A DNA stretch of 12,147 bases from Candidatus Curtissbacteria bacterium RIFCSPHIGHO2_01_FULL_41_11 (GCA_001776335.1 MFAZ01000015.1:1-12147), one strand, 5' to 3'. Positions 1 to 7,001 are shown, counted from the stretch's first letter. Numbers and translations: made by a program. Notes: generated by a model from the letters alone, not told the origin.

Positions 1-1
1 A

Positions 2-85
2 AGCCATTTCACTCCCGGTGTTCAAATGCCATCTCATCAATATTTTGAAAAAAAGAAAGGCTGGTTTATAATTGCTAGAAGTTAA
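2..85 (+). CDS. C-terminal end of an upstream gene (partial, unknown)
   Basis: One frame is open from the window edge to a TAA at 83-85. Its 27 residues look protein-like: a His/Pro/Gln-rich stretch, then EKKKGWFIIARS, a basic and aromatic tail that could end a globular domain. No start codon or family-defining motif is inside the window, so I assign no function. The promoter at 45-72 would lie inside this gene's 3' end, which is common in compact genomes. The TAA is followed at once by ATG (86-88), which opens an 11-codon ORF leading to the next gene. It could still be a chance open frame, since only 84 bases are visible. Confidence 0.4.
   Translation, partial: SHFTPGVQMPSHQYFEKKKGWFIIARS
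45..72 (+). promoter_or_regulatory. sigma70-type promoter for the 118-453 gene
   Basis: The -35 hexamer TTGAAA (45-50) and a perfect -10 TATAAT (67-72) are separated by 16 bp. Transcription would begin near 79-80, giving about 38 nt before the ATG at 118. It sits within the end of the preceding partial frame. This is the best two-box promoter match I see in the window. Confidence 0.65.
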
Positions 86-121
86 ATGAACGGAGTGAAT
101 AGAATCCTAGTACAGATATGA
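86..121 (+). CDS. possible 11-codon leader ORF
   Basis: ATG at 86 directly follows the TAA of the upstream frame and opens an 11-codon ORF (MNGVNRILVQI). Its TGA stop (119-121) overlaps the ATG at 118 in an ATGA arrangement. Such overlaps usually mean translational coupling, and the next gene has no Shine-Dalgarno at a usable distance. The alternative is that this is degenerate intergenic sequence, since its GAGTGAA word resembles the GAGCGAA words in other gaps of this window. Confidence 0.25.
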   Translation: MNGVNRILVQI

Positions 122-453
122 TAGAGGCAACAATACTAAGAGTCGACCGTCACGTTATGGCGCGTCCAGAAGCAGCTGAAATACCAACCCAGGGGAAGCC
201 TTCCTCAATAAAAGACATAGGCGGAATAAGAATTGTCTCCAGGGAAAACGGAGTGTTAAAAGCAATAGCAAAATTATTTGATGGAGTAATTGTCACAAGA
301 CCAGACGGAACTGAATACAAAATTAGGACTCCCAACCATGTCTCTTTTAAAAACGAACCCTTTAGTCTTAACCCCAGAGAAACGATAAGTTTTGAAAGAA
401 GAAGACTAATTAGAGGAAATACTCAAGTCTCCATCTCAAATCCTCCTGCATAA
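118..453 (+). CDS. hypothetical protein, 111 aa
   Basis: I do not recognise this protein. It has no signal peptide, membrane segment or cysteine. The middle and C-terminal half alternate short hydrophobic stretches with charged and glycine turns (IGGIRIV, FDGVIV, RPDGTEYKI), which suggests a small mostly-beta domain, and the tail is basic (FERRRLIRG). The start is ATG 118 because an in-frame stop lies at 100-102 with no other start between; ATG 157 is a weaker alternative. It is preceded by a good promoter (45-72) and by an 11-codon ORF that overlaps its start. A gap with a large hairpin follows. It is probably a real gene because the frame is clean and promoter-proximal, but its function is unknown. 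Confidence 0.6.
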   Translation: MIEATILRVDRHVMARPEAAEIPTQGKPSSIKDIGGIRIVSRENGVLKAIAKLFDGVIVTRPDGTEYKIRTPNHVSFKNEPFSLNPRETISFERRRLIRGNTQVSISNPPA

Positions 454-465
454 CTAGATATACAC

Positions 466-495
466 TTGCTCAGGTATTGATTTTGATGTTAAAAT
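466..495 (+). promoter_or_regulatory. weak candidate promoter before uvrA
   Basis: TTGCTC (466-471) and TAAAAT (490-495) are 18 bp apart, and the -10 is preceded by TGT (487-489), making an extended -10. If used, transcription would start near 502 and give uvrA a leader of about 165 nt containing the hairpin and the three 37-bp repeats. The adjacent hairpin could instead terminate transcription, so the assignment is uncertain. Confidence 0.25.
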
Positions 496-549
496 TTTCT
501 GTTGAAAATTTTGTGCTCCTCGCCATTCGGCTGCGGGGCTAAAAATTTT
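491..549. terminator. hairpin flanked by AAAATTTT palindromes, possible bidirectional terminator
   Basis: Three copies of the palindrome AAAATTTT lie at 491-498, 505-512 and 542-549. Between the last two is a GC-rich inverted repeat: GCTCC (515-519) pairs with GGGGC (535-539), with one G-T pair, and inside it GCC (522-524) pairs with GGC (529-531) around an ATTC loop. The flanking AAAATTTT copies can extend the stem, putting A and T tracts on both sides as in a two-way terminator. It lies 38 bp after the stop at 453. No clean T-run directly abuts the stem, so this is a moderate call. Confidence 0.4.
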
Positions 550-556
550 AAATTCC

Positions 557-667
557 TATTCAACGAAAAGGTTCTGAGCGAAGCTCAGGTTCTTATTCAA
601 CGAAAAGGTTCTGAGCGAAGCTCAGGTTCTTATTCAACGAAAAGGTTCTGAGCGAAGCTCAGGTTCA
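557..667 (+). repeat. three tandem 37-bp repeats, each with a GAA-loop hairpin
   Basis: Copies are 557-593, 594-630 and 631-667. The first two are identical and the third differs only at its last base. Each unit starts TATTCAACGAAAAGG and contains CTGAGCGAAGCTCAG, a perfect 6-bp inverted repeat around GAA. The core GCGAAGC is known as an exceptionally stable DNA mini-hairpin. The last copy ends 1 bp before the uvrA ATG, so the array forms the immediate upstream region of uvrA. There are no spacers, so this is not CRISPR. Confidence 0.95.
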
Positions 668-668
668 T

Positions 669-3599
669 ATGTCTCAAGACAAAATCATCATCAAAGGTGC
701 ACGCGAGCATAATCTTAAAAATATTAGTTTGGAAATTCCCAAAAATAAACTGATTGTGTTTACCGGCCTCTCCGGTTCCGGAAAATCCTCTCTGGCTTTC
801 GACACCATCTATGCAGAAGGCCAGCGCCGCTACGTCGAATCCCTCTCGTCTTATGCAAGGCAGTTTTTGGGAGTAATGGACAAACCGGACGTAGACGCAA
901 TTGAAGGCCTTTCTCCGGCTATCTCAATTGACCAAAAAGCAGCTTCCCATAATCCAAGGTCTACAGTAGGCACGGTTACCGAAATCTACGATTACCTGAG
1001 ACTGCTTTTTGCAAGAGTCGGACACCCGCATTGCCCGGTATGCGGCCGTGAGATTTCCCACCAGTCAAAAGATCAGATAGTTGCTGAAATTCAAAAACTC
1101 GGCAAAGCACAGAAACCGGCTGTCAGAGTCCTTCTCCTTGCCCCAATCATAAAAGACAGAAAAGGCGAATTCAAAGATCTGTTTAAAGACGTGGCAAAGC
1201 GGGGTTACAGACATCTCAGAGTCGACGGGAAAATAAGAAGCGTAGATGAAGATTTTGTGCTAATTAAAACCAACAAGCACAGCATAGAAGCAGTGGTAGA
1301 CAGGTTAACACTCCCTGCAGACAAAACTCGGCTTTCAGACTCTGTGGAGCAGGCATTAAAATTAGGAGAGGGATCGGCAGTAGTTTCCGAAATCCTCGAC
1401 AAATCCTTCGATATTCCCGAGTTCCCCGAAAATTTCATAGACCATCTTTTTAGCGAGAAATTTGCCTGTCCCCTCGACAATATTTCTCTTCCGGAAATTG
1501 AACCAAGGTCTTTTTCATTCAATTCCCCCCATGGTGCCTGTCCTTCCTGTAACGGACTCGGATCGTTAAGAAAAGTTGATCCCGACCTTGTACTGAATCC
1601 AAACTTAACAATAGCAGAAGGCGCAATCCTTCCCTGGGCGCGACTTGTGCAGAGCGATTCCTGGACATGGCGGGTTTTGGAGCAGGTTTTGAAAGACAAT
1701 AGAATTGACATCAACGCACCGGTTAGAGATTTAAATGAAGATACAAAAAACATTATTCTCTATGGAACAAAAAACCAATTTTACACAGTCCGCGGACCCA
1801 ACAGGTTCGGCAAAGTGGTCTCCTGGGACACAACTTTTGAGGGTGTCATAACAAGCATTGAACAAAAATACGGCCAGACAGAATCTGATTACATAAGACG
1901 CGAGGTAGAAAAATTTATGAGAATTGATATTTGCGCCTCCTGCATGGGAACGAGGCTCAAACCCGAAGCTCTTTCCGTGACAATAGACAAAAAATCTGTT
2001 GCCGACATCGCAAAGCTGGCAATTAAAGATTCATCAACCTGGGTCAAAAAACTTGCAGAAGCTGAAAGTCTACTGTCGGAGCGGGAAAAAATAATTGCCA
2101 AGCCCATATTAAAAGAGCTGATTCTTCGCGTTCAGTTTTTGATAGATGTCGGCCTTGATTATTTAACAATAGACAGAACCGCAAACACCCTAGCCGGCGG
2201 AGAGGCACAACGAATTCGCCTCGCCTCCCAAATTGGCTCCGGTCTTTCCGGTGTTTTGTATGTTTTAGACGAACCCTCTATCGGACTTCATCAAAGAGAT
2301 AACGAAAGATTAATAAAAACACTAAAACGCCTACGAGATCTGCAAAACACTGTAATCGTTGTCGAACACGACAGAGACATGATGCTTTCAGCAGATGAGA
2401 TTGTGGATTTCGGCCCGGCAGCCGGAGAACACGGTGGGCAGATTGTTTCTCAAGGAACTTATCTGCATATTATGAAAGATCCAAAATCCTTAACAGGAAA
2501 GTACCTGTCCGGGAAAAAGAAAGTAGTAGTAGACAGTTCACAGTTTACGGTAAACGGGAGCTCGTCAAATACTGTCAACAATCAACCGTCAACAGCAAAC
2601 TCTTCATTAACTCTTTTAGGTGCAGCAGAGCATAATCTCAAAAACATCGATGTTCAATTTCCACTGGGCAAATTTATTTGTGTAACCGGCGTCTCCGGTT
2701 CCGGCAAGTCAACACTCATCCACGATATCTTGTATGCTGCGCTCGCAAGAGAAATATACGGTTCCCGCCCCAAACCGGGTGAACATAAAGGGATTCTGGG
2801 AGCCGAAAACCTGGACAAAGTAATTCTTATAGACCAGTCTCCAATTGGCAGGACTCCAAGAAGCAATCCGGCAACATACACAGGCGCTTTCACATACGTT
2901 CGCGACCTCTTTGCCAAAACAACTGACGCCAGAATTCGCGGTTACAAACCGGGCAGGTTCTCCTTCAACGTCAAAGGCGGCAGATGCGAAGCCTGCGAAG
3001 GCGAGGGCCAGGTCAAAATAGAAATGCAATTTTTGCCCGACGTCTACGTTGACTGCGAAGTCTGCAGTGGTAAACGCTACAACGAGGAAGCTCTGGAAAT
3101 TCACTACAATGACAAAAACATTTCAGAAATACTCAATATGACAGTTGAAGTTGCCCTAAAGTTTTTTGAAAATATCCCGCCAATTAAACAAAAGCTGGAA
3201 ACAATATATGACGTTGGTCTTGGATACATCAGATTAGGCCAGCCGGCTCCAACTCTTTCCGGTGGAGAAGCGCAAAGAGTAAAACTGGCAACAGAACTCT
3301 CAAAGCGGGCAACAGGCAAAACACTCTACATCCTGGACGAGCCGACTACCGGCTTACATTTTGCGGACATCGAAAGGCTCCTGCTGATTTTAAGAAGGCT
3401 AGTAGCAACCGGAAATACAGTAATAATAATCGAGCACAACCTGGATGTAATCAGAAACACTGATTGGATTATAGATTTGGGACCCGAAGGGGGAGACTTG
3501 GGAGGTAAAATCGTCGCCACCGGCACTCCTCACGAAGTGGCCAAAATAAAATTCTCATATACTGGCCAATTTCTTGCAAAGGAATTTCTAAAATCATAA
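669..3599 (+). CDS. uvrA: excinuclease ABC subunit UvrA
   Basis: UvrA is the damage-recognition ATPase of nucleotide excision repair; as a dimer it loads UvrB on damaged DNA in the cytoplasm. At 976 aa it is slightly longer than the usual ~940-950. The tandem ABC layout is complete: Walker A GLSGSGKSS (33-41) and GVSGSGKST (674-682), signatures LAGGE (508-512) and LSGGE (863-867), and Walker B DE at 534-535 and 890-891. The C-terminal zinc module has C773, C776, C796 and C799. Cysteines at 122/125 pair with the CASC motif near 420. The module equivalent to E. coli 253-280 has C267, C291 and C294 but D270 instead of the second Cys. A Ser/Asn-rich linker (about 622-646) joins the halves and is encoded by 7-bp repeats. 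ATG 669 is the only start after the in-frame TGA at 612, and no Shine-Dalgarno is visible. Confidence 0.98.
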   Translation: MSQDKIIIKGAREHNLKNISLEIPKNKLIVFTGLSGSGKSSLAFDTIYAEGQRRYVESLSSYARQFLGVMDKPDVDAIEGLSPAISIDQKAASHNPRSTVGTVTEIYDYLRLLFARVGHPHCPVCGREISHQSKDQIVAEIQKLGKAQKPAVRVLLLAPIIKDRKGEFKDLFKDVAKRGYRHLRVDGKIRSVDEDFVLIKTNKHSIEAVVDRLTLPADKTRLSDSVEQALKLGEGSAVVSEILDKSFDIPEFPENFIDHLFSEKFACPLDNISLPEIEPRSFSFNSPHGACPSCNGLGSLRKVDPDLVLNPNLTIAEGAILPWARLVQSDSWTWRVLEQVLKDNRIDINAPVRDLNEDTKNIILYGTKNQFYTVRGPNRFGKVVSWDTTFEGVITSIEQKYGQTESDYIRREVEKFMRIDICASCMGTRLKPEALSVTIDKKSVADIAKLAIKDSSTWVKKLAEAESLLSEREKIIAKPILKELILRVQFLIDVGLDYLTIDRTANTLAGGEAQRIRLASQIGSGLSGVLYVLDEPSIGLHQRDNERLIKTLKRLRDLQNTVIVVEHDRDMMLSADEIVDFGPAAGEHGGQIVSQGTYLHIMKDPKSLTGKYLSGKKKVVVDSSQFTVNGSSSNTVNNQPSTANSSLTLLGAAEHNLKNIDVQFPLGKFICVTGVSGSGKSTLIHDILYAALAREIYGSRPKPGEHKGILGAENLDKVILIDQSPIGRTPRSNPATYTGAFTYVRDLFAKTTDARIRGYKPGRFSFNVKGGRCEACEGEGQVKIEMQFLPDVYVDCEVCSGKRYNEEALEIHYNDKNISEILNMTVEVALKFFENIPPIKQKLETIYDVGLGYIRLGQPAPTLSGGEAQRVKLATELSKRATGKTLYILDEPTTGLHFADIERLLLILRRLVATGNTVIIIEHNLDVIRNTDWIIDLGPEGGDLGGKIVATGTPHEVAKIKFSYTGQFLAKEFLKS
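2528..2600 (+). repeat. degenerate 7-bp repeats inside uvrA (linker)
   Basis: Two runs of 7-bp units ending in AC are visible. Run 1 is 2528-2555 (four units, e.g. AGTTCAC, AGTTTAC). Run 2 is 2573-2600 (four units, e.g. TGTCAAC, CGTCAAC). The shared pattern is roughly AGTYAAC. They encode the polar Ser/Asn/Thr linker between the two ATPase halves of UvrA. The runs are separated by 17 bp and are imperfect. Confidence 0.6.
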
Positions 3600-3747
3600 G
3601 GAGTCAATGTAGTATCCAGAGTGGTATCTTCATATACTTGACATTGTGAAATACTATCGAAACAACGATTTTGATAGTCGATGAAACAATACGCGGGCGA
3701 AGTCGCGATACTTGATTCATAAAAATAAATACTAGATACTGTTTTTG
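3600..3747 (+). other. uvrA to transglutaminase gap with dyads and repeats
   Basis: This 148-bp gap holds several small elements. ACTATC (3653-3658) and GATAGT (3673-3678) form a dyad. The 27-bp dispersed repeat lies at 3680-3706. Two 7-bp units, AATACTA and GATACTG, lie at 3728-3741 just before the next ATG. A perfect -35 word TTGACA (3638-3643) has no -10 at proper spacing. The GATACT at 3735-3740 could act as a weak -10, ending 7 nt before ATG 3748. Confidence 0.5.
3680..3706 (+). repeat. 27-bp dispersed intergenic repeat, copy 1
   Basis: This copy matches 5644-5670 at 22 of 27 positions without gaps, sharing the 9-mer ACAATACGC and the 7-mer AAGTCGC. It can fold as a GAA-loop hairpin: GGC pairs with GTC (one G-T pair), then after a bulged G, CGC pairs with GCG. 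Both copies lie shortly upstream of a start codon. Confidence 0.7.
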
Positions 3748-5634
3748 ATGCGTTTTCTTGCCCGCATTTTTTCATCCATTTTTGCTTCTTGTTTTCTTAT
3801 TCTTCTTACCGCTTCCACCGTTCGCGCCGCCGGAGAGTTTCAGACCGATTACAAAGTTAACTATACAGTTGGACGAGAAGGGAGAACCGATGTCGTACAA
3901 AACATCATCCTCAAAAACAAAACTGCTAATTTCTACGCCGACAAGTTTGAGTTGAAAATCGGCTCAACCAAAGTCGACAACGTAAGAGCCCAAGATGCAA
4001 CCGGCTCCATGCAAACCGAAGTTAAGTTTGAAAACAACGTTACAACGATTTCAGTTAAATTCAACCAAAGGGTAATTGGCATCGACAAAACACTTCCCTG
4101 GTCGCTCAACTATTCTTCAAGCGAACTGGCGCAAAAGTCCGGTCAAATTTGGGAAGTTTCCATCCCGCGGGTTGCCGACTCCCAGGATATTGGTGACTAT
4201 CAAGCAATTCTTAATGTACCAACCCTGTTCGGGCCGGTTGCCTTCGCGGTTCCGGACCCAAAAAACCAAAATAAGACTCTGGCTACACAGGAGTTCACCT
4301 TTGACCGCGACCAGCTGACTAAATCCGGAATTGCCATCTCCTTTGGTGATCGTCAGGTATTTTCCTTCGACCTGAACTACTACCTTGAAAACACCAACCT
4401 CACTTCAAGATATATGGATATTGCTCTTCCGCCGGATAACAATTATCAAAAAGTAGTAATAGACAAAATCGATCCAGCCCCCACGAATGTAATTGTCGAC
4501 GAAGACGGGAACTTTCTTGCCCGCTATAAACTTTCTCCCAAAGAAAACGTTACCGTTCGGGTAAGCGGGTCAACGGAAGTATTTAGCAGACCAATCAGGA
4601 AAATCGAAAACGATCTTTCAGAAAAAGAACGCAGTCGCAATCTAGGCCCTCAAAAATTTTGGGAAACTGACAATGCTTTTATAAGAGATAAAGCTTCCAA
4701 ATTAAAAACTCCTCAGGAAATTTATGATTTTGTCACATCCTACCTAAGCTATAACGAAAAGCGCCTCGACCAGGCAAAGATCGAAAGAAAAGGAGCTGCC
4801 TATGCTGCGCTAAACCCAAAAGATGCCGTGTGTATGGAATTTACGGATCTTTTTATTGCAATCGCCAGAAGTGCCGGAATCCCAGCAAGGGAAGTTGAAG
4901 GTTATGCCTATACCCAAAACGAAAGACTGCGCCCTCTGTCTCTGGCAGCTTCAAGCGGTGATCTTCTGCATGCCTGGCCCGAATATTGGGATGATAATTT
5001 TGGTTGGGTTCAGGTGGATCCGACCTGGGGTTCAACCTCAGGCGGCCTAGATTATTTTAACAAACTAGACTTCAACCACATCACCTTTATCCAGAGAGGT
5101 TCAAACTCCACATATCCATACCCTGCAGGTGCCTATAAAAAAGAAGGGGAGACCGCAAAAAAAAGTGTTTTCGTTCAATTTGCCCAGGAGCTGCCAAACC
5201 CGCAGCTTTCCGCATTAATCGATATCCAGCTTCCCCCAAAAGCGATTGCCGGAGTACCTATTAAAGCCACAGTCAATATCAAAAATATAGGCTCGTCCTC
5301 GATTCTTTCAACTAAGCTCAATCTAGACACCGGGATTATTAAAAACATTTCGCAAAACCCGATCGACATTGGCCTTCTGCCTCCATATTCAAGTCAGGAA
5401 ATTTCCTACAACTTGCAAACAAAAGGCTTCTTCACAAAACAGAAGGTTCCAGTCAGGCTCAGCTTTGGTGATAAAGAAATAGAAAAAACAATAGAAGTTG
5501 TTCCTGTTTATTATCTTTTTTACTCGCCACTGTTTGGGTTAAGTGTCATAATTGCCATTATGATTATCACCGTAGGTTTTTTTCTCTACAGGCGCTACCA
5601 CAAACCCAAACCGGGCTCCATTTTCTCAAGATAA
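3748..5634 (+). CDS. secreted, membrane-anchored transglutaminase-like protein
   Basis: The product (628 aa) has an N-terminal signal peptide (1-28: basic start, hydrophobic core, VRAA end). A beta-rich N-terminal region follows to about 290, then a transglutaminase-like core. The catalytic triad is visible: C362 in AVCMEFTDLF, H408 in LLHAWPEYW and D424 in VDPTWG, the usual Cys-His-Asp order of the papain-like fold. An immunoglobulin-like segment (about 480-585) precedes a C-terminal membrane helix (about 592-613) and a basic tail, so the enzyme faces outside and is tethered. Family members crosslink proteins or act as peptidases or peptidoglycan-related hydrolases; the substrate cannot be read here. 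I chose ATG 3748 over TTG 3745. No Shine-Dalgarno is present. Its position between uvrA and uvrC has no obvious functional reason. Confidence 0.9.
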   Translation: MRFLARIFSSIFASCFLILLTASTVRAAGEFQTDYKVNYTVGREGRTDVVQNIILKNKTANFYADKFELKIGSTKVDNVRAQDATGSMQTEVKFENNVTTISVKFNQRVIGIDKTLPWSLNYSSSELAQKSGQIWEVSIPRVADSQDIGDYQAILNVPTLFGPVAFAVPDPKNQNKTLATQEFTFDRDQLTKSGIAISFGDRQVFSFDLNYYLENTNLTSRYMDIALPPDNNYQKVVIDKIDPAPTNVIVDEDGNFLARYKLSPKENVTVRVSGSTEVFSRPIRKIENDLSEKERSRNLGPQKFWETDNAFIRDKASKLKTPQEIYDFVTSYLSYNEKRLDQAKIERKGAAYAALNPKDAVCMEFTDLFIAIARSAGIPAREVEGYAYTQNERLRPLSLAASSGDLLHAWPEYWDDNFGWVQVDPTWGSTSGGLDYFNKLDFNHITFIQRGSNSTYPYPAGAYKKEGETAKKSVFVQFAQELPNPQLSALIDIQLPPKAIAGVPIKATVNIKNIGSSSILSTKLNLDTGIIKNISQNPIDIGLLPPYSSQEISYNLQTKGFFTKQKVPVRLSFGDKEIEKTIEVVPVYYLFYSPLFGLSVIIAIMIITVGFFLYRRYHKPKPGSIFSR

Positions 5635-5643
5635 CTAACAGTT

Positions 5644-5670
5644 GATGCTACAATACGCACGCTAAGTCGC
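5644..5670 (+). repeat. 27-bp dispersed intergenic repeat, copy 2
   Basis: This matches 3680-3706 at 22 of 27 positions. The hairpin is weaker here because the GAA loop has become TAA and part of the left arm has changed. The copy ends 5 nt before the uvrC ATG. The TACAAT within it (5649-5654) could serve as a -10 for uvrC with a leader of about 15 nt. Confidence 0.7.
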
Positions 5671-5675
5671 AAAAT

Positions 5676-6938
5676 ATGACAGACACGCTAAAAAAACGAA
5701 TAAAAAAACTGCCGAATACTCCGGGGATTTATAAGTTCTATGACGCCAGCGGCCATTTACTCTACGTAGGTAAATCAATATCCGTCAAAAAAAGGGTTGC
5801 CTCTTATTTTTCGCAAAAAAATCTTGGCCCGAAAACCGATCTTTTAGTTTCCAAAATTACCGAAGTTAAATATATTAAAGTCTTCTCGGAATTCGAAGCT
5901 ATACTTTTGGAAGCCGAGCTAATAAGGAACCATCAGCCATTTTTCAATATCGAAGCAAAAGACGACAAAAGTCCGATATATATAAAAATATCTACTGGCC
6001 CAATACCCCTGATCTCCTTAGTTCGAAAGGAAAAACCCAAAAGAGGAATTGCCATCTACGGCCCCTTCCCCTCCCAAAAAGTGGCCAAAGACATTTTAAG
6101 ACTAGTAAGAAGAATTTTCCCTTTTTGTCACCACAAAAATCAAAAGAAACCCTGTCTGTATGTTCACCTTGGTCTTTGCCCGTTCCCGTATGAGTCAGAA
6201 GAAGCAATGAAAAAATATAGGGGAACAATTGCCAAAATAAAGCATTTACTTTCCGGCAAAAGCAAGCTTCTTATTCGCCAGTTGACAGCCCAGATGAAAA
6301 AAGCATCGAAACTTCAAAAGTTTGAAGAAGCAAACATAGCAAAAGAACAAATTGAAAAACTTCAATATATAACAACAACTTATCACGCTCCCGCAGAATT
6401 TCTCGAACAGCCCACGCTGGTAGACGATCTCACCTTGAAAAAGTTGGAAGAAATGCAAAAAGTTTTAGAACTTGAAAAAATTCCCCGAAGAATCGAGTGC
6501 TATGACATTTCAAACATCTCAGGCACGAATGCCACAGGTTCAATGGTTGTTTTCACAAACGGAAAACCCGACAAGGGAGAGTATAGAAGATTCAAAATAA
6601 AGTATACGCAAAGGCCGGACGATTTCGAAATGCACCGAGAAGTCATGGCAAGAAGAATTAAAAACGACTGGCCTGCGCCCGACCTTATGATAATAGACGG
6701 AGGCAGGGGACAGCTGAATGCGGCGCTTTCCCAAATAAGCAAATATAAATATCGAACAAAAGTCATCGCACTTGCCAAAAAACTTGAAGAAATTTACACT
6801 CCAGACAAAATTTCGCCCATAATACTCACCAAAGAAAATCCGGCCAGGCAGCTTGCCCAGGCTATCCGCGACGAAGCCCACAGATTTGCAATAACTTACC
6901 ACAGACTGCTGAGATCTAAAAAATTCCTGCAATCTTGA
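5676..6938 (+). CDS. uvrC: excinuclease ABC subunit UvrC, short form lacking the helix-hairpin-helix domain
   Basis: UvrC is the nuclease of excision repair and cuts on both sides of a lesion after UvrB loading. Visible parts in order: the GIY-YIG domain (G17-I-Y, Y30-V-G, R40, metal ligand E79, N91); a cysteine cluster with C151, C160 and C168; a UVR coiled segment for UvrB binding (about 200-232); and the RNase H-like nuclease with D277 (CYDIS), D341 (IIDGGRGQ), and D399 plus H402 (RDEAHRF). All main catalytic positions are present. At 420 aa it is far shorter than the usual ~600: it stops just after RDEAHRFAITYHRLLR, so the C-terminal (HhH)2 DNA-binding domain is missing. The fourth cysteine expected after C168 is Y172. 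The TGA at 6936 is followed by 7-bp repeats and shows no sign of a continued frame. Confidence 0.96.
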   Translation: MTDTLKKRIKKLPNTPGIYKFYDASGHLLYVGKSISVKKRVASYFSQKNLGPKTDLLVSKITEVKYIKVFSEFEAILLEAELIRNHQPFFNIEAKDDKSPIYIKISTGPIPLISLVRKEKPKRGIAIYGPFPSQKVAKDILRLVRRIFPFCHHKNQKKPCLYVHLGLCPFPYESEEAMKKYRGTIAKIKHLLSGKSKLLIRQLTAQMKKASKLQKFEEANIAKEQIEKLQYITTTYHAPAEFLEQPTLVDDLTLKKLEEMQKVLELEKIPRRIECYDISNISGTNATGSMVVFTNGKPDKGEYRRFKIKYTQRPDDFEMHREVMARRIKNDWPAPDLMIIDGGRGQLNAALSQISKYKYRTKVIALAKKLEEIYTPDKISPIILTKENPARQLAQAIRDEAHRFAITYHRLLRSKKFLQS

Positions 6939-6944
6939 AATTTA

Positions 6945-6993
6945 AATACCGTATACTGGATACTAAATACTAGATACTAGATACTGAATACTA
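6945..6993 (+). repeat. seven tandem 7-bp repeats (consensus GATACTA/AATACTA)
   Basis: Seven contiguous 7-bp units fill 6945-6993. The central ones (6959-6979) read GATACTA, AATACTA, GATACTA; the outer ones vary at one to three bases. Two more units occur at 3728-3741. The array occupies most of the gap between uvrC and the next gene and ends 8 nt before its ATG. Each unit contains a -10-like word (TATACT, GATACT, AATACT). Confidence 0.9.
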
Positions 6994-7001
6994 ACCTGCC
7001 C

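Noticed and set aside
486..542. 18-codon ORF in the gap before uvrA
   Set aside because: It spans the hairpin and palindromes, and its composition is explained by those; no ribosome site or conservation evidence.
557..667. Possible CRISPR array
   Set aside because: The 37-bp repeats are directly tandem with no spacers and no cas genes are present.
3605..3646. CAATGT/ACATTG dyad as a uvrA terminator
   Set aside because: Loop of 30 nt and no T-run.
3638..3666. Promoter from the perfect TTGACA
   Set aside because: No -10-like hexamer 16-18 bp downstream.
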